A stretch of 64,000 bases of DNA from assembly GCA_947172415.1 (NCBI GenBank), contig OX359202.1, forward strand, positions 64,501 through 128,500, read 5' to 3'. Under the pieces are notes generated by a model. It did no database searches. It was not told the origin of the DNA and was given only the letters and a program-made list of their open reading frames with translations. The translations under genes and the position numbers were made by a program. The stretch's first letter is position 1. Every line of letters begins with the position of its first letter. The stretch comes from Chondrosia reniformis. Lineage: Eukaryota > Porifera > Demospongiae > Chondrillida > Chondrillidae. This document shows positions 34,701 through 46,012 of this stretch, piece by piece.

Positions 34701-37157
34701 TAACAGGTGTTAAGTGGTCGTCAGACAGTTGCACTTTACGATTAGTGCACACAGGTGGCAGGAACCTTCCCTCCGTGGCGAAAAAAGCCTACGAATTAAC
34801 CGTATACGTACCGTGTGAGTGAAGAGAACTGACCAGGCTCTGAATGCGACCGCATAGGGTTAGGGTTAGGGTTAGTGCCTGGTCCGTTCTCTTCACTTGA
34901 TTCGAAAGGCTAAACTTGACGAGAATCCACTTCCTCAGTCGTAAAAACAACCTTACCTTACACGTAGCACTTACGTACAGCACGTGGCCTTCGAAAAAGT
35001 CAGTCATAAGGTATTGGGCCGCCCACGCAATAAGTTGGCGCGGAAAGGGTTAAGGAATCTTTAAATCTCCTACTCCTACGACCTCATTTTTTTCAGGTAT
35101 GCCAAGATTGGAAAACAAGGGAAGTTCCAAGTAACACCTTGTGCGATATTTATGATGGCCAAGTCTGGAAAACCATGTTTTCTTCCCAGTCACATGCACT
35201 TGATGAAGGAAGACTAGACCTAGGAATTATGATAAACTGTGATTGGTTTCAACCATATAAACGCCGCTCTAATATTTCTATTGGAGTTTTATATGCAGTG
35301 ATAGCCAATCTTCCATGGACAATGCGCTTTCTTCCTGAAAATGTCTTAATTTTGGGGATTTTACCTGCCTTGTCAAAGGAACCGTCTTCTCTTAATACAT
35401 TTCTTCAACCACTAATTACCGAATTGCTGCTACTTCAAAATGGAATGGAGATGACTACAAGTGAGACCAAAAAAGTTATAGTATCAGCCAAGATCATCTG
35501 CACAGCTAGTGATATACCAGCCACACGAAAACTTGGTGGATTTCTAAGTCATGCAGCAACTGTGGGATGCTCCAAGTGCATGAAATCTTTTCCTACTATA
35601 CTAGTCAACAATGCTAGGAAAAGAAACTACTCTGGATTTCAAAGAGATACATGGCCAAAAAGGACAAATGACACTCATAGATCAAATGTTCAGAAAATTA
35701 CCTCAGCTAGTACAAAAGCTAAAAGGCAACTTTTAGAAAAACAATATGGCTGCAGGTACACAGCTTTACTGGACTTGCCATACTTTGATCCAATTGTAAA
35801 CCATATTGTTGACCCAATGCACAATCTATTTTTGGGAACAGCGAAAAAGATGTTCAAACTATGGATTGAACTTGATTTTCTGCGCTTTGCTGCTCTTCGT
35901 AAGGTTGATGATAGAATTTCCTCTTTGTCTATACCTTTTCAAGTAGGACGCATTCCAACTAGTATATCATCAAATTTTGGGAATTTTACAGCCGCTGAGT
36001 GGAAAAACTGGACACTCATATACTCATTATACTGTTTACCTGGCTTGATACCTATTGAGCACTTAGCTTGTTGGCAAACATTTGTTTTAGCTTGTGAATT
36101 ACTTTGTCAGCCATTCATTTCTCAGCAGAATTTACTAAAAGCAGATCACTTATTGATGAAATTTTGCAAAACGATAGAAAGAGTGTATGGTATTGGTACA
36201 ATTACACCAAATATGCACATGCATGGCCACCTTGCGGAGTGCATAAACCAATATGGTCCAATTGCCTCCTTTTGGCTTTTCTCTTTTGAACGCTACAATG
36301 GTCTTCTAGGGTCCTTTACCAATAATAAGCGAAATATAGAAATGCAATTGATGCGTAAATTTCTAGCTATCTCCCATTGTAGTAATATTAATATTTCTCC
36401 CATGGCCAATGATGAAGAGTCAGATTTTGTTGCAATATTTGAAAGTATGCAATCAGGTAGGAAAGATACTAAAACTGGTTCAAAATCTTCCCAAATGATT
36501 TCACAGTCCACATACTATGCCTCTGAAAAACCAATAACAGAAGTGGTATGGTGTGAAGTTATTACACAAGATGTGCAACTTGCAAGAGCCCCAAATTCAG
36601 GCACTTTAGTATCACTTGATAAGGACGATTTGTCCTATCTAAAATCTGTATACGTTCTCCTATTCTCCAGATCTAACTATGCCATTTCTGATCAGTTGCC
36701 CTCTCTGTGTAAGAAGTATCCTTATATTTATATAGGATCACAGCGATATGGATCTAAGTGTTTTGGAAAGAATTGTAATTCTCGCTACATACAAGCATCT
36801 TGGACAAAAGACGATGGCACTATAAACACAGAGTCATATATTTTATATCCTGGTGAGGTCCAGCATTATTTGAACCATTCTTTCATGGTCAAATGTAACA
36901 ATCAAGAAAAATATATCAGTATCACACTTGCAGTTGTTAAATGGTATAAAGCAACATCTAGAAACAACAAATCTTTCCTCCCTCCTCTTATTGAATTTTC
37001 CTTGGGAAATTACATTACCGGTGGTCCAGCAAACTTTCTACCTGTTCAACGAATTGCTAACTTAGTTTCTGTTGGTGTTAACTATACTCTTGAACCCTTA
37101 AATTCATTGGAGAAGATAGCCATTCCTTTATCGAAGAAAAATTTTGTTACTTTTTGA
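31706..37157 (+). CDS. CACTA (Tnp2-type) transposase
   Basis: Four exons (31706-31912, 33379-33552, 33920-34540, 35097-37157), all joined in phase 0, give about 1,020 residues with no internal stop. The N-terminus has a zinc-finger-like CFCNECHGQLVARATMYRH, exon 3 acidic stretches and a second Cys pair set (CPNPECARLY...CTNCG). The long last exon is the Transposase_21/Tnp2 domain: INCDWFQPYKRR, IANLPWTMRFLPENVLILGI, ASDIPATRKLGGFLSH, CSKCMKSF, and the family hallmark NHIVDPMHNLFLGTAKKMF. The Asp residues in the first, third and last of these are candidates for the DDE-type active site. The enzyme would bind the transposon ends and cut and join DNA. The introns carry a 335-bp tandem repeat, a tRNA-like relic and a MITE. 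Confidence 0.9.
31990..33012. repeat. 335-bp tandem repeat, about 3 copies, in CACTA intron 1
   Basis: The hairpin TCGACTTTTTGAG...CTCAAAAAGTCGA recurs at 32286, 32621 and 32956, exactly 335 bases apart. Units are almost identical except the first partial one, which is more diverged. The 60-70-residue frames repeated here are artefacts. Confidence 0.93.
33745..33832 (+). other. tRNA-derived SINE-like relic
   Basis: TGGCAGAGCACTGG resembles a tRNA A box, and GGGTTTTATTCCCAGC about 50 bases on resembles a diverged B box plus T stem (GGTTCRATTCC). It lies in intron 2 of the CACTA transposase gene. The acceptor stem does not pair well, so it is a relic or SINE head rather than a working tRNA. 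Confidence 0.4.
34564..35049. mobile_element. piggyBac-like MITE with TTAA target site
   Basis: 486 bp bounded by CCCTTT...AAAGGG, flanked on both sides by TTAA (34560-34563 and 35050-35053), the ends and target site of piggyBac elements. It lies in the last intron of the CACTA transposase; removing it leaves a normal intron of about 66 bp. Inside are two copies of ACCGTTGACGATATACATCG and an inverted repeat (GTGAAGAGAAC...GTTCTCTTCAC) whose loop holds GGGTTAGGGTTAGGGTTAG. There is no coding capacity. Confidence 0.85.
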
Positions 37158-37458
37158 ATTTGTTTGATCATGATATATGACTCATTCACATATGCATGTA
37201 TATATTTCCCCAACTTGTGTCATGTTAAGTAGACTATATATATATACCTTTTTGTGCATGAATATTCTTACTTATATATTTATAAAATGTACAAATTTTT
37301 TAATTAGTAAATTTGACTGTTACATATATAAGTGTTAAGTGTTATGTGTATTAATAACTATAAGTTATATAAATAATACTTATAGTATAGCATATATATA
37401 CGGACATCTTTGCATCTGGAGTCTACTTTTGTTTAATTATATAATATAATATAATATA

Positions 37459-37643
37459 CAGTAAAACCTCTGAGGAAAGGACACATTAGGGAGTAAAAAT
37501 TATAGTCCCTTTTAGAGAGGTTGTCCCTTCTTAGAGGTTATGGATATAAACGTAAGCTTTGTCCTATTTTGAAGCAAGTAGTGTGTCCACTGTATAGGGA
37601 GGTTAGCTGTTCTTTGGATGGTCCTTTATTAGAGGTTTTACTG
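37459..37643. mobile_element. pogo/Tigger-like MITE
   Basis: 185 bp with inverted ends CAGTAAAACCTCT... and ...AGAGGTTTTACTG, flanked by TA on each side, as in Tc1/mariner-pogo elements. It is non-coding and lies between the transposase stop and the right end of the CACTA element. Confidence 0.8.
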
Positions 37644-37961
37644 TATATATATATACTTAAATTTTGTATTAAAAGTAATAATATATTTTGAACTTTAAAG
37701 AATTCTTAAATTTCGTAAACTTGACCTTTAAGTTACATTTATGTGATACTTAAATTTTGTAAAAGTAATGATATATTTATGAACTTTAGAGAATTCTTAA
37801 ATTTCGTAAACTTGACCTTTAAGTTTACTTTAAGTAACTTATATGTCTTAAATATATCTTACATGTTTACGAAATTTAGTTGGACTTAAAATTAGTAAAC
37901 ATTAACTTTAAGATAACTTTAAAATATTGTAAAGTCAGTAAAGATTTATTCTTTTCCAGTG

Positions 37962-40080
37962 TATCAAGCTACTACTTGGTGACAGCATTAACAAACACCT
38001 ACAAAGCATGCCCAATGAGTTTTTGAAATTTTGAAATAAGTCAATATTTGCCCTATCTCCCACCATACGTTAAGTTGGCATACCAGTATTTAATGTACAT
38101 TTAGGGCTGTAACTCTGTTAAATGGAAAGATATCAAGCTACTACTTGGTGGAAGTATTCATAGATACCTACAAAGCATGCCCAATGAGTTTTTGAAATTT
38201 TGAAATAAGTCAATATTTGCCCTATCTCCCACCATACATTAAGTTGGCATACCAGTATTTAATGTACATTCAGGGCTGTAACTCTGTTAAATGGAAAGAT
38301 ATCATGCTACTACTTGGTGGAAGTATTCATAGATACCTACAAAGCATGCCCAATGAGTTTTTGAAATTTTGAAATAAGTCAATATTTGCCCTATCTCTCA
38401 CCATATGTATCTCTCACCATACATTAAATTTGTATACAAGAATCTAATGTACATTTAGTGCTGTAGCTCTGTCAATTGGAAAGATGTGAAGCTGAAACTT
38501 GTTGTCAGCATTCACAGACATCCTTAAAGCATATCCAAAGAGTTTTACAAATTTTGATGTTCACTCATATTTGCCCTATCTCTCACCATACATTAAATTT
38601 GTATGCAAGAATCTATTGTACATTTAGTGCAATAACTCTGTCAATTGGAAAGATGTGAAGCTGAAACTTGTTGTCAGCATTCACAGACATACATAAAGCA
38701 TATCCAAAGAGTTTTACAAATTTTGATGTTCACTCATATTTGCCCTATCTCTCACCATACATTAAATTTGTATACAAGAATCTAATGTACATTTAGTGCA
38801 ATAACTCTGTCAATTGGAAAGATGTGAAGCTGAAACTTGCAATTGTTGTCAGCATTCACAGACATACATAAAGCATATCCAAAGAGTTTTACAAATTTTG
38901 ATGTTCACTCATATTTGCCCTATCTCTCACCATACATTAAATTTGTATACAAGAATCTAATGTACATTTAGTGCTGTAACTCTGTCAATTGGAAAGATGT
39001 GAAGCTGAAACTTCCTGTCAGCATTCACAGACATCCATAAAACATATCCAAAGAGTTTTACAAATTTTGATGTTCACTCATATTTGCCCTATATCTCACC
39101 ATACATTAAATTTGTATACAAGAATCTAATGTACATTTAGTGCAATAACTCTGTCAATTGGAAAGATGTGAAGCTGAAACTTGCTGTCAGCATTCACAGC
39201 TATCCTTAAAGCATATCCAAAGAGTTTTGCAAAATTTGATGTTCACTCATATTTGCCCTATCTCACACCATACATTAAATTTGTATAGTAGAATCTAATG
39301 TACATTTAGTGCTGTAACTCTGTCAATTGGAAAGATGTGAAGCTGAAACTTGCTGTCAGCATTCACAGACATCCATAAAACATATCCAAAGAGTTTTACA
39401 AATTTTGATGTTCACTCATATTTGCCCTATCTCTCACCATACATTAAATTTGTATACAAGAATCTAATGTACATTTAGTGCAATAACTCTGTCAATTGGA
39501 AAGATGTGAAGCTGAAACTTGCTGTCAGCATTCACAGCTATCCTTAAAGCATATCCAAAGAGTTTTGCAAAATTTGATGTTCACTCATATTTGCCCTATC
39601 TCACACCATACATTAAATTTGTATAGTAGAATCTAATGTACATTTAGTGCTGTAACTCTGTCAATTGGAAAGATGTGAAGCTGAAACTTGCTGTCAGCAT
39701 TCACAGACATCCATAAAACATATCCAAAGAGTTTTACAAATTTTGATGTTCACTCATATTTGCCCTATCTCTCACCATACATTAAATTTGTATGCAAGAA
39801 TCTATTGTACATTTAGTTCAATAACTCTGTCAATTGGAAAGATGTGAAGCTGAAACTTCCTGTCAGCATTCACAGACATACATAAAGCATATCCAAAGAG
39901 TTTTACAAATTTTGATGTTCACTCATATTTGCCCTATATCTCACCTTACTTTAAATTTGTATACAAGAATCTAATCTACATTTAGTGCCGTAACTCTGTC
40001 AATTGGAAAGATATGAAGCTGAAACCTCTTGGCTGTATGCACATATAGCTATACAGTATATCCTGCTAGTTTTGTAAAAT
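37962..40080 (+). repeat. ~170-bp satellite array, middle part
   Basis: Resumes the array exactly where the CACTA transposon split it (TATCAAGCTACTACTTGGTG), first with the left-type units, then from about 38400 with a second family of unit marked by CAATTGGAAAGATGTGAAGC and CATATCCAAAGAGTTTTACA. Orientation is the same as in the left array. The array grades into the third core copy. Confidence 0.92.
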
Positions 40081-40209
40081 TTCAAAAAAGGATACCCGAG
40101 TTACTGCAGATCGAAAAATACCCTATTCTAAAGTATTGAAGATTCGCCAACCACAAGCGTTTTCATAGGCAATTACTTTATTTAAATAGAAGATAAAACC
40201 TTATAATAG

Positions 40210-40532
40210 TAGGCCTACCTGGACACATCTCTATGGTGGTTGCGGTTCCCATAGAGGTTGGTAGCGCTTAGACTCTGAAGCTGTCTCCTAATCGGTTGGT
40301 GCCATAGAGACGTGCTCACCAATAATCCGGATTTCGGGGGGGTTCCACGTAATGTGGGATTGGCATCTGATATCTTAGGATTCATATGAGTCGGCCATAT
40401 CGAGAAGAACTGGTTCTTCTCACGCAAGTGACACCCAAAGCTCAACTCGGCAGAGCGTTACCACCGATCCCGGCCTCTGAGCGTCGTGGATGGTAGCGTT
40501 CGGTATGGTCCAATTTTTTTCCTTTGGAGTTT
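40210..40532 (+). repeat. Conserved core, internal direct copy
   Basis: Same orientation as the left-arm core and almost identical through its length. Beyond the core the similarity to the TIR arms drops sharply: the upstream TATAAAT-bearing stretch and the downstream stretch are alignable but strongly diverged. This contrast marks the core itself as the conserved or recently homogenised part. Confidence 0.85.
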
Positions 40533-40739
40533 CTTTAGCAGTTGATTGACGATTTTTCACTTTAGCGACATCCATATATTATAATATGGACAGATACTAC
40601 TTCAAAACAATCAAGTATTACAGAGTGAATATCCATGTGTATTAAAATCTTTAAAAGCGTTCTCGTCATTCAAAATATACATATAAAAGTACCGTATTTT
40701 CAATATCCCTTCTCTAGGTCGGCCATTTATATTATTACG

Positions 40740-43348
40740 AAACTCCCATACATTAAATTTGTATACAAGAATCTAATGTACATTTAGTGCTGTAACTCTG
40801 TCAATTGGAAAGATGTGAAGCTGAAACTTCTTGTCAACATTCACAGACATACATAAAGCATATCCAAAGAGTTTTACAAATTTTGATGTTCACTCATATT
40901 TGTCCTATCTCTCACCATACATTAAATTTGTATACAAGAATCTAATGTACATTTAGTGCTGTAGCTCTGTCAATTGGAAAGATGTGAAGCTGAAACTTGT
41001 TGTCAGCATTCACAGACATCCTTAAAGCATATCCAAAGAGTTTTACAAATTTTGATGTTCACTCATATTTGCCCTATCTCTCACCATACATTAAATTTGT
41101 ATACAAGAATCTAATGTACATTTAGTGCAATAACTCTGTCAATTGGAAAGATGTGAAGCTGAAACTTGCTGTCAGCATTCACAGCTATCCTTAAAGCATA
41201 TCCAAAGAGTTTTGCATATTTTGATGTTCACTCATATTTGCCCTATATCTCACCATACATTAAATTTGTATACAAGAATCTAATGTACATTTAGTGCTGT
41301 AACTCTGTCAATTGGAAAGATGTGAAGCTGAAACTTGCTGTCAGCATTCACAGCTATCCTTAAAGCATATCCAAAGAGTTTTACAAATTTTGATGTTCAC
41401 TCATATTTGCCCTATCTCTCACCATACATTAAATTTGTATAGCAGAATCTAATGTACATTTAGTGCTGTAACTCTGTCAATTGGAAAGATGTGAAGCTGA
41501 AACTTGGTGTTAGCATTCACAGACATCCTTAAAGCATATCCAAAGAGTTTTGCAAATTTTGATGTTCACTCATATTTGCCCTATATCTCACCATACATTA
41601 AATTTGTATACAAGAATCTAATGTACATTTAGTGCTGTAACTCTGTCAATTGGAAAGATGTGAAGCTGAAACTTGCTGTCAGCATTCACAGACATCCATA
41701 AAACATATCCAAAGAGTTTTACAAATTTTGATGTTCACTCATATTTGCCCTATCTCTCACCATACATTAAATTTGTATAGCAGAATCTAATGTACATTTA
41801 GTGCTGTAACTCTGTCAATTGGAAAGATGTGAAGCTGAAACTTGGTGTTAGCATTCACAGACATACATAAAGCATATCCAAAGAGTTTTTCAAATTTTGA
41901 TGTTCACTCATATTCGCCCTATCTCTCACCATACATTAAATTTGTATGCAAGAATCTAATGTACATTTAGTGCTGTAACTCTGTCAATTGGAAAGATGTG
42001 AAACTGAAACATGGTGTTAGCATTCACAGACATACATAAAGCATATCCAAAGAGTTTTACAAATTTTGATGTTCACTCATATTTGTCCTATCTCTCATCA
42101 TACATTAAATTTCTATACAAGAATCTAATGTACATTTAGTGCTGTAACTCTGTCAATTGGAGAGATGTGAAGCTGAAACTTGCTGTCAGCATTCACAGAC
42201 ATACATAAAGCATATCCAAAGAGTTTTACAAATTTTGATGTTAACTCATATTTGCCCTATCTCTCACCATACATTAAATTTGTATATATACATTAAGTTG
42301 GTGTACCAGAATTTAATGTACATTTAGGGCTGTAACTTCGTTAAATGGAAAGATATCATGCTACTACTTGGTGGAAGTATTCATAGATACCTACAAAGCA
42401 TGCCCAATGAGTTTTTGAAATTTTGAAGTAAGTCAATATTTGCCTTATATCTCACCATACATTAAGTTGGTGTACCAGAATGTAATGTACATTTAGGGCT
42501 GTAACTCTGTTAAATGGAAAGATATCAAGCTACTACTTGGTGGAAGTATTCATAGATACCTACAAAGCATGCCCAATAAGTTTTTGAAATTTTGAAATAA
42601 GTCAATATTATCCCTATCTCTCACCATACATTAAGTTGGTGTACCAGAATGTAATGTACATTTAGGGCTGTAACTCTGTTAAATGGAAAGATATCAAGCT
42701 ACTACTTGGTGGAAGTATTCATAGATACCTACAAAGCATGCCCAATGAGTTTTTGAAATTTTGAAATACGTAAGTCAATATTTGCCCTATCTCTCACCAT
42801 ACATTAAGTTGGTGTACCAGAATGTAATGTACATTTAGGGCTGTAACTCTGTTAAATGGAAAGATATCAAGCTACTACTTGGTGGAAGTATTCATAGATA
42901 CCCACAAAGCATGCCCAATGAGTTTTTGAAATTTTGAAATAAGTCAATATTTGCCCTATCTCTCACCATACATTAAGTTGATATACCAGTATTTCATGTA
43001 CATTTAGGGCTGTAACTCTATAAAATGGAATGCTATGAAGCTAATACTTGTTCTCAGCATTCACAGAGATCCATAAATAATGTTCAATAAGTTTTTGAAA
43101 TTTTGATATATAGATACCTACGTATGATTTGCCCTATCATGCACCATGCATTTTATTTGAATGATGCATATATTTGGGGAGATAACTGCGAGATTTGATA
43201 TTAATGTCTACAATCGATTTTATTAGTCGTCTGCACATTACGTAATTTAGGCAAACTTTAATTCTAACATGAGATTAATGTACCATTATAGATTAATGTA
43301 TTTTCTAGGTGTCTGTGAATGCTGACACGTATAAGCTATATATCTTTC
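40740..43348 (+). repeat. ~170-bp satellite array, right part
   Basis: Continues in the same orientation after the internal core. About 15 units: first the second unit family, then from about 42280 the first family again, then a diverged stretch to the right TIR. The two unit families are therefore arranged roughly symmetrically about the internal core. Confidence 0.92.
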
Positions 43349-44590
43349 AGAGTTACAGCCCTAAATGTACATTAAATACTGGTATACCAACTTAATGTAC
43401 GTACGTATGGTGACAGATAAGGCAAATATATTTCTTATCAAAATTCGAAAAACTCACTGGAGATGCTTTATGGATGTTTGTGAATGCTGTGTCACAATAA
43501 CTTATAGCTACAATATGTACTTTAAATATTATTTGGCCTCATGGCAAATATTTTTTGCATTTTCCATTATTGCGTAATACAAGAAATGTCTGACCGTGAG
43601 TATAGTAAAACAAATTTGGTACCAATATCATATTTTGAAAAAAAAATAGAACGCTTTCGGAGATTTCTTATTCACATGGATATGCACTGCATAGTACTTG
43701 ATAGTTATTGAAGTGGTAAATCTTCATAGATAATATATGGATGTCGTTAAAGTGAAATTTCGCCAATCGACAGCCAACGAAACTCCAAAGAAAAAAAGTT
43801 GGACCATACCGAACGCTACCATCCACGACGCTCAGAGGCCGGGATCGGTGGTAACGTTCAGATTATGAGTTGAACTTTGGGTGTCACTTGCGTGAGAAGA
43901 ACCAGTTCTTCTCGATATGGCCGACTCATATGAATCCTAAGATATCAGATGCCAATCCCACATTACGTGGAACCCCCCCCGAAATCCGGATTATTGGTGA
44001 GCACGTCTCTATGGCACCAACCGATTAGGAGACAGCTTCAGAGTCTAAGCGCTACCAACCTCTATGGGAACCGCAACCACCATAGAGATGTGTCCAGGTA
44101 GGCCTACTTTATAATGTTTTTCGCTTCTATTTATATGAAGTTTTGTCCAAAGAAAACGCTTGTGGTTGGCGCATTTTTTACTTATTTTTCGTTATTTCCA
44201 GGTCAGTGAATTGTTCCAAGCAATTTTACACACATGCGCAGTATCTGTGGTTCATATGTAAACTGGGAAAAGTGGAAAAAAGCCTGTAAGTGTCTTGATT
44301 GGCCGAGGAGAACGACTTTTCTTGTCCCACGTATTTTCGAGAAATCGTCAAATTATACCACAATAATTCCAGACCAGAGAATCGTTCCAAGCAATTTTAC
44401 ACTCATACGCAGTATTTTCGGTACATCTCAAAACTGGGGAAGCTGGATAAAAACCTGTATGTGTCTTGATGGACGGAGGAGAACGACTTCTTAGGATGTA
44501 GAAAATTGCAGATAATTTGAGGCCCGATATTTATCGCCGGTTAATATTATTGTAAGATATGTCTGTAATCGATATTTCAACTATTGAGGC
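43349..44590 (-). repeat. Right terminal inverted repeat
   Basis: Reverse complement of 25515-26755 with very few differences. It includes the third conserved core at 43783-44106. Outside it, to 44745, diverged TIR-like sequence and a fragment of a satellite unit are visible before the calcineurin B 3' end. Confidence 0.9.
43783..44106 (-). repeat. Conserved core, right copy (inverted)
   Basis: Inverted copy of the core at 26001-26324, differing from it at almost no position, including the G8 run (here C8), the GAGAAGAAC hairpin and the terminal T7 (here A7). Confidence 0.88.
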
Positions 44591-44877
44591 TATGAATTTT
44601 AAGTGCTTAAGTCTCCTAACAATTTCTAGCATGAGAGAGTAATGTATCGATATCACACTCTTTAAAAGTTTTGACTCTTACAGTACAGTAAGTTCGTACA
44701 CCAGCAGTATTTAATATACATTTGGAAAGATATGAAGCTGAAACATTTCCTAAATTACAACAAATCATTTAAAATACTATCATCAGATACAGAACTATAT
44801 TTAGCCATTAATTCTACAAGCACTAACAGTACAAATACACAAATAAAAGCAACTGTTTCAGAAATATTAGTGACTTA

Positions 44878-45697
44878 TTATGATTCATCGGGATCCTCTT
44901 TATCAGTTTCTTCTGGAATTGCAGCAGCATCACCCTCTCCCTTTGGAATGTTAATTGTCATTCTTATATCCATGTTACTTGCAATCTACACACACACACC
45001 AGTTAACAGGAACACGTGTGTTATTACTGCATGTATACGGTGTAGTATAGCAGCCAATGAAAGTTGCTTACTGAGCAAAATTCTTCAAATGAAATTTTAC
45101 CATCTCCGTCCTTGTCGGCATACAAGATAGTCTTGTCCACAATCTGTTGTAACTGCTTGTCCGTCAGGTTATTCCCAACCATTGTCTTTAGTACATGAAA
45201 GAGCTCACCATTTGATATAAACCCATCTTGGTCCATGTCGTAAATCTTGAAAGCAACTGCATAAAAGTTACAAGTTCAAATATATCACTACCAGGGGCTA
45301 CACATAGGTCTTGTAAAACAGACCAATTGAGCGGCCATTTTCCAGACTTGACTAATTGATGCATGTCCTAAACCTCTAATTAGCTAATGCTTGCTTACAC
45401 TTTAACTTTGATTCCTTATCACAGTTCACACTAAACAGCGAACAACCTCTGATGAACTCTAACAGAAGAAGAAACAATTATGTATACATAGCACTTACTA
45501 GCAATGCTCTACAGAAGTACCTTTAAAATCTACTTCTCCATTTCCATCCTCATCAAATATTTCAACAACTCTTCGTACTAGTGGGTTCTGTTGCAGTTCA
45601 GGTATTTGCATAAACTCCTCAACATCCAGAGCTCCATTTTGGTCTAAATCTAACTTTTTAAAGCTTTTGCTTAACCTTCTGATCTCATCAGCATCAA
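44878..45697 (-). CDS. PPP3R1: Calcineurin regulatory subunit B (first exon not resolved)
   Basis: Four phase-consistent exons (45697-45521, 45458-45399, 45256-45072, 44985-44878) encode the four EF hands of calcineurin [45 protein letters not shown] and [15 protein letters not shown]. The block [20 protein letters not shown] is a calcineurin B hallmark. The protein is the Ca2+-binding partner of the phosphatase calcineurin A. The last exon keeps the family's DI at the right spacing (FCSIASNMDI) but then replaces the usual short KKMVVDV end with a tail of about 25 residues, rich in Asp and Glu. The exon with the myristoylated MG start lies upstream across a minisatellite intron and I could not place it. 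Confidence 0.9.
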
Positions 45698-45699
45698 CT

Positions 45700-46012
45700 A
45701 AACACAAACCAGATTCAACAGTCGACCAGAGACACAAACCAGATTCAACAGTCGACCAGAGACACAAACCAGATTCAACAGTCGACCAGAGACACAAACC
45801 AGATTCAACAGTCGACCAGAGACACAAACCAGATTCAACAGTCGACCAGAGACACAAACCAGATTCAACAGTCGACCAGAGACACAAACCAGATTCAACA
45901 GTCGACCAGGGACACAAACCAAATTCAACAATTGGCCAGGGACACAAACCAAATTCAACAGTTGGCCAGGGACACAAACCAAATTCAACAGTTGACCAGG
46001 ACATAAATCAGA
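45700..46012. repeat. 30-bp intronic minisatellite next to a calcineurin B acceptor
   Basis: About 10 units of CAGATTCAACAGTCGACCAG plus AGACACAAAC. On the gene's strand each unit ends GAATCTGGTTTGTGT, and the copy nearest the exon continues TTAG to form the used acceptor. Confidence 0.93.

Larger units (their letters stand above)
28796..37961 (+). mobile_element. CACTA/EnSpm-type DNA transposon, 9,166 bp, apparently complete
   Basis: The ends read CACTGCAAAA... and ...TTTTCCAGTG, inverted repeats of the CACTA pattern, and are flanked by a 3-bp TAT duplication (28793-28795 and 37962-37964). Neighbouring satellite units give the uninterrupted site: ...GGATATCAAGC..., so insertion was precise. 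Subterminal DNA at both ends is rich in short AACTTAAA/TTTAAGTT-type motifs, as in this superfamily. Two divergent genes lie inside: a Tnp2-type transposase (+) and a second spliced gene (-). Both coding frames look open, so the element may have been active recently. Later insertions inside it are a piggyBac-like MITE and a pogo-like MITE. Confidence 0.93.
25515..44590. mobile_element. 19-kb composite element: long TIRs, ~170-bp satellite, repeated core
   Basis: The two ends are inverted copies of each other over about 1.24 kb (25515-26755 and 43349-44590), and weaker similarity continues some 50-70 bp outward. Between them lie satellite arrays of about 170-bp units, a third, direct copy of the central part of the TIR near 40210-40532, and a 9,166-bp CACTA transposon that cut into one array. 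Without the transposon the element is about 9.9 kb. No host gene and no transposase of its own is visible, so it is probably non-autonomous, of foldback or long-TIR type. I could not fix a target-site duplication. A diverged satellite fragment at 44690-44745 lies outside the right TIR, so the true edge may be further out. It sits between the 3' ends of two convergent host genes. Confidence 0.75.

Noticed and set aside
34855-34875. Interstitial telomere
   Set aside because: Only three TTAGGG-type units, inside a MITE hairpin loop; not an array left by a chromosome fusion.
43365-43577. 70-77-residue frame shared by both TIR arms
   Set aside because: It is satellite-derived and its identity reflects the near-identical arms.
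44732-45130. 132-residue plus-strand frame with a hydrophobic segment
   Set aside because: It is antisense to the last two calcineurin B exons, which have clear EF-hand homology.
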